From NCBI RefSeq assembly GCF_016195855.1, contig NZ_JACPYU010000008.1, positions 102,735 through 166,734 of the forward strand: a DNA stretch of 64,000 nt. Direction: 5' to 3'. A program made the translations under genes and the position numbers. Below the pieces are notes generated by a model. It saw only the letters and a program-made list of their open reading frames with translations. It ran no database searches and was not told the DNA's origin. Below, piece after piece: positions 63,599 through 64,000 of this stretch. Every line of letters begins with the position of its first letter. Within the stretch, counting starts at the first letter, position 1. This stretch comes from Aquabacterium sp. (GTDB taxonomy: Bacteria; Pseudomonadota; Gammaproteobacteria; Burkholderiales; Burkholderiaceae_C).

Positions 63599-64000
63599 TC
63601 AGCCGATGGCCGAGGAGCCCGTCTTGCCGGTCTGCAGCAGCACCACCAGGGCACCCACGCCACCTTCGTCGGCACGGGCCTGCACAAAGGCCAGCACGCG
63701 GTCGCTTTGCACCAGCCAGCGCTTGACCTTGTCTTTCAAGACCGGTTGACGGCCGGGCGAACCCAGGCCCTTGCCATGCACGATGCGCACGCAGCGCAAG
63801 CCCTTGAGCTGGGCCTCACGCAGGAAGGCGGAGGTCTGCTCGCGGGCTTCGTCGGTGCGCATGCCGTGCAGGTCGAGTTCGGCCTGCAGGGCCCATACCC
63901 CGCGGCGCAGCTTGCGCACCACGTCCAGGCCCAGCTCGGGCCGGCGCCATGACAGGCTCTCGTCGGTTTCCAGCAGGCTTTCCACGTCGAACTCGTCGGA
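63599..64000 (-). CDS. Smr-domain protein (5' end outside the window)
   Basis: At least 133 residues of a protein whose frame is still open at the window edge, so the true start lies beyond base 64000. The C-terminal Smr (MutS2-related) domain is clear: AELDLHGMRTDEAREQTSAFL, CVRIVHGKGLGSPG (the HGxG turn) and the final FVQARADEGGVGALVVLL. Smr domains act as nucleases or bind nucleic acid. Confidence 0.88.
   Translation of the reverse strand, partial: SDEFDVESLLETDESLSWRRPELGLDVVRKLRRGVWALQAELDLHGMRTDEAREQTSAFLREAQLKGLRCVRIVHGKGLGSPGRQPVLKDKVKRWLVQSDRVLAFVQARADEGGVGALVVLLQTGKTGSSAIG

Overview
The window reads as chromosomal DNA of a high-GC betaproteobacterium, most likely order Burkholderiales. 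Supporting signs are three proteins with PEP-CTERM sorting tails, a cheR-cheD-cheB block next to an FlhG-like ATPase, a CIRCE-controlled groESL operon, an NsrR-type regulator with a matching box, and polyhydroxyalkanoate hydrolases. I see no rRNA, tRNA, CRISPR array, insertion sequence or phage gene. No gap between genes exceeds 300 bases.

Layout. 1-4.8 kb: the end of an exopolysaccharide locus (acyltransferase, two glycosyltransferases, PLP sugar aminotransferase, initiating sugar transferase). 4.9-6.5 kb: two tandem paralogous PEP-CTERM proteins. 6.7-13.5 kb: lipid and amino-acid metabolism (double acyl-CoA dehydrogenase, MarR regulator, serine dehydratase, metal-dependent hydrolase, SDR). 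13.6-22 kb: lipoprotein, an HPP/CBS membrane protein with an NsrR-like repressor, a GDSL hydrolase with PEP-CTERM tail, LysR/GST, an FMN-binding protein, ArfB and an Lrp regulator. 22.1-29.2 kb: a complete core lysine pathway through beta-lysine (kamA, kdd, kamB-like, kamD, kamE, kal, kce), divergent from the Lrp gene across a strong operator-like inverted repeat. 29.3-35.7 kb: TsdA-like dihaem cytochrome, PHB-depolymerase-like esterase, a second secreted alpha/beta hydrolase and small genes.

35.96-51.57 kb is the most unusual part: seventeen genes that look like an undescribed chorismate/anthranilate-derived biosynthetic cluster. It has its own anthranilate synthase pair (TrpE- and TrpG-like), a PaaK-like acid-activating ligase, an acyl-homoserine-lactone-synthase-like acyltransferase, a haem-oxygenase-fold di-iron oxidase, an FMN reductase, an alpha/beta hydrolase, a PhyH-type dioxygenase, a class III aminotransferase, a methyltransferase, an EPSP-synthase paralogue that has lost key catalytic residues, a one-cysteine Asp/Glu-racemase-fold protein, a TrpF-like isomerase, a flavin monooxygenase and two EamA exporters. 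A TrpR-family repressor is encoded inside it on the opposite strand, and a near-perfect TrpR-type dyad lies just before the trpE-like gene. trpD, trpC, trpA and trpB are absent, so this is not the housekeeping trp operon. The product cannot be named from sequence.

51.6-64 kb returns to core genes: groES-groEL with promoter, CIRCE and terminator, a Tat-exported cholesterol-oxidase-like protein, a small DUF3149-like membrane protein, a patatin/beta-barrel (PlpD-like) protein, cheR-cheD-cheB, a diguanylate cyclase, an FlhG-like ATPase, a truncated haemoglobin, and an Smr-domain gene cut by the window edge.
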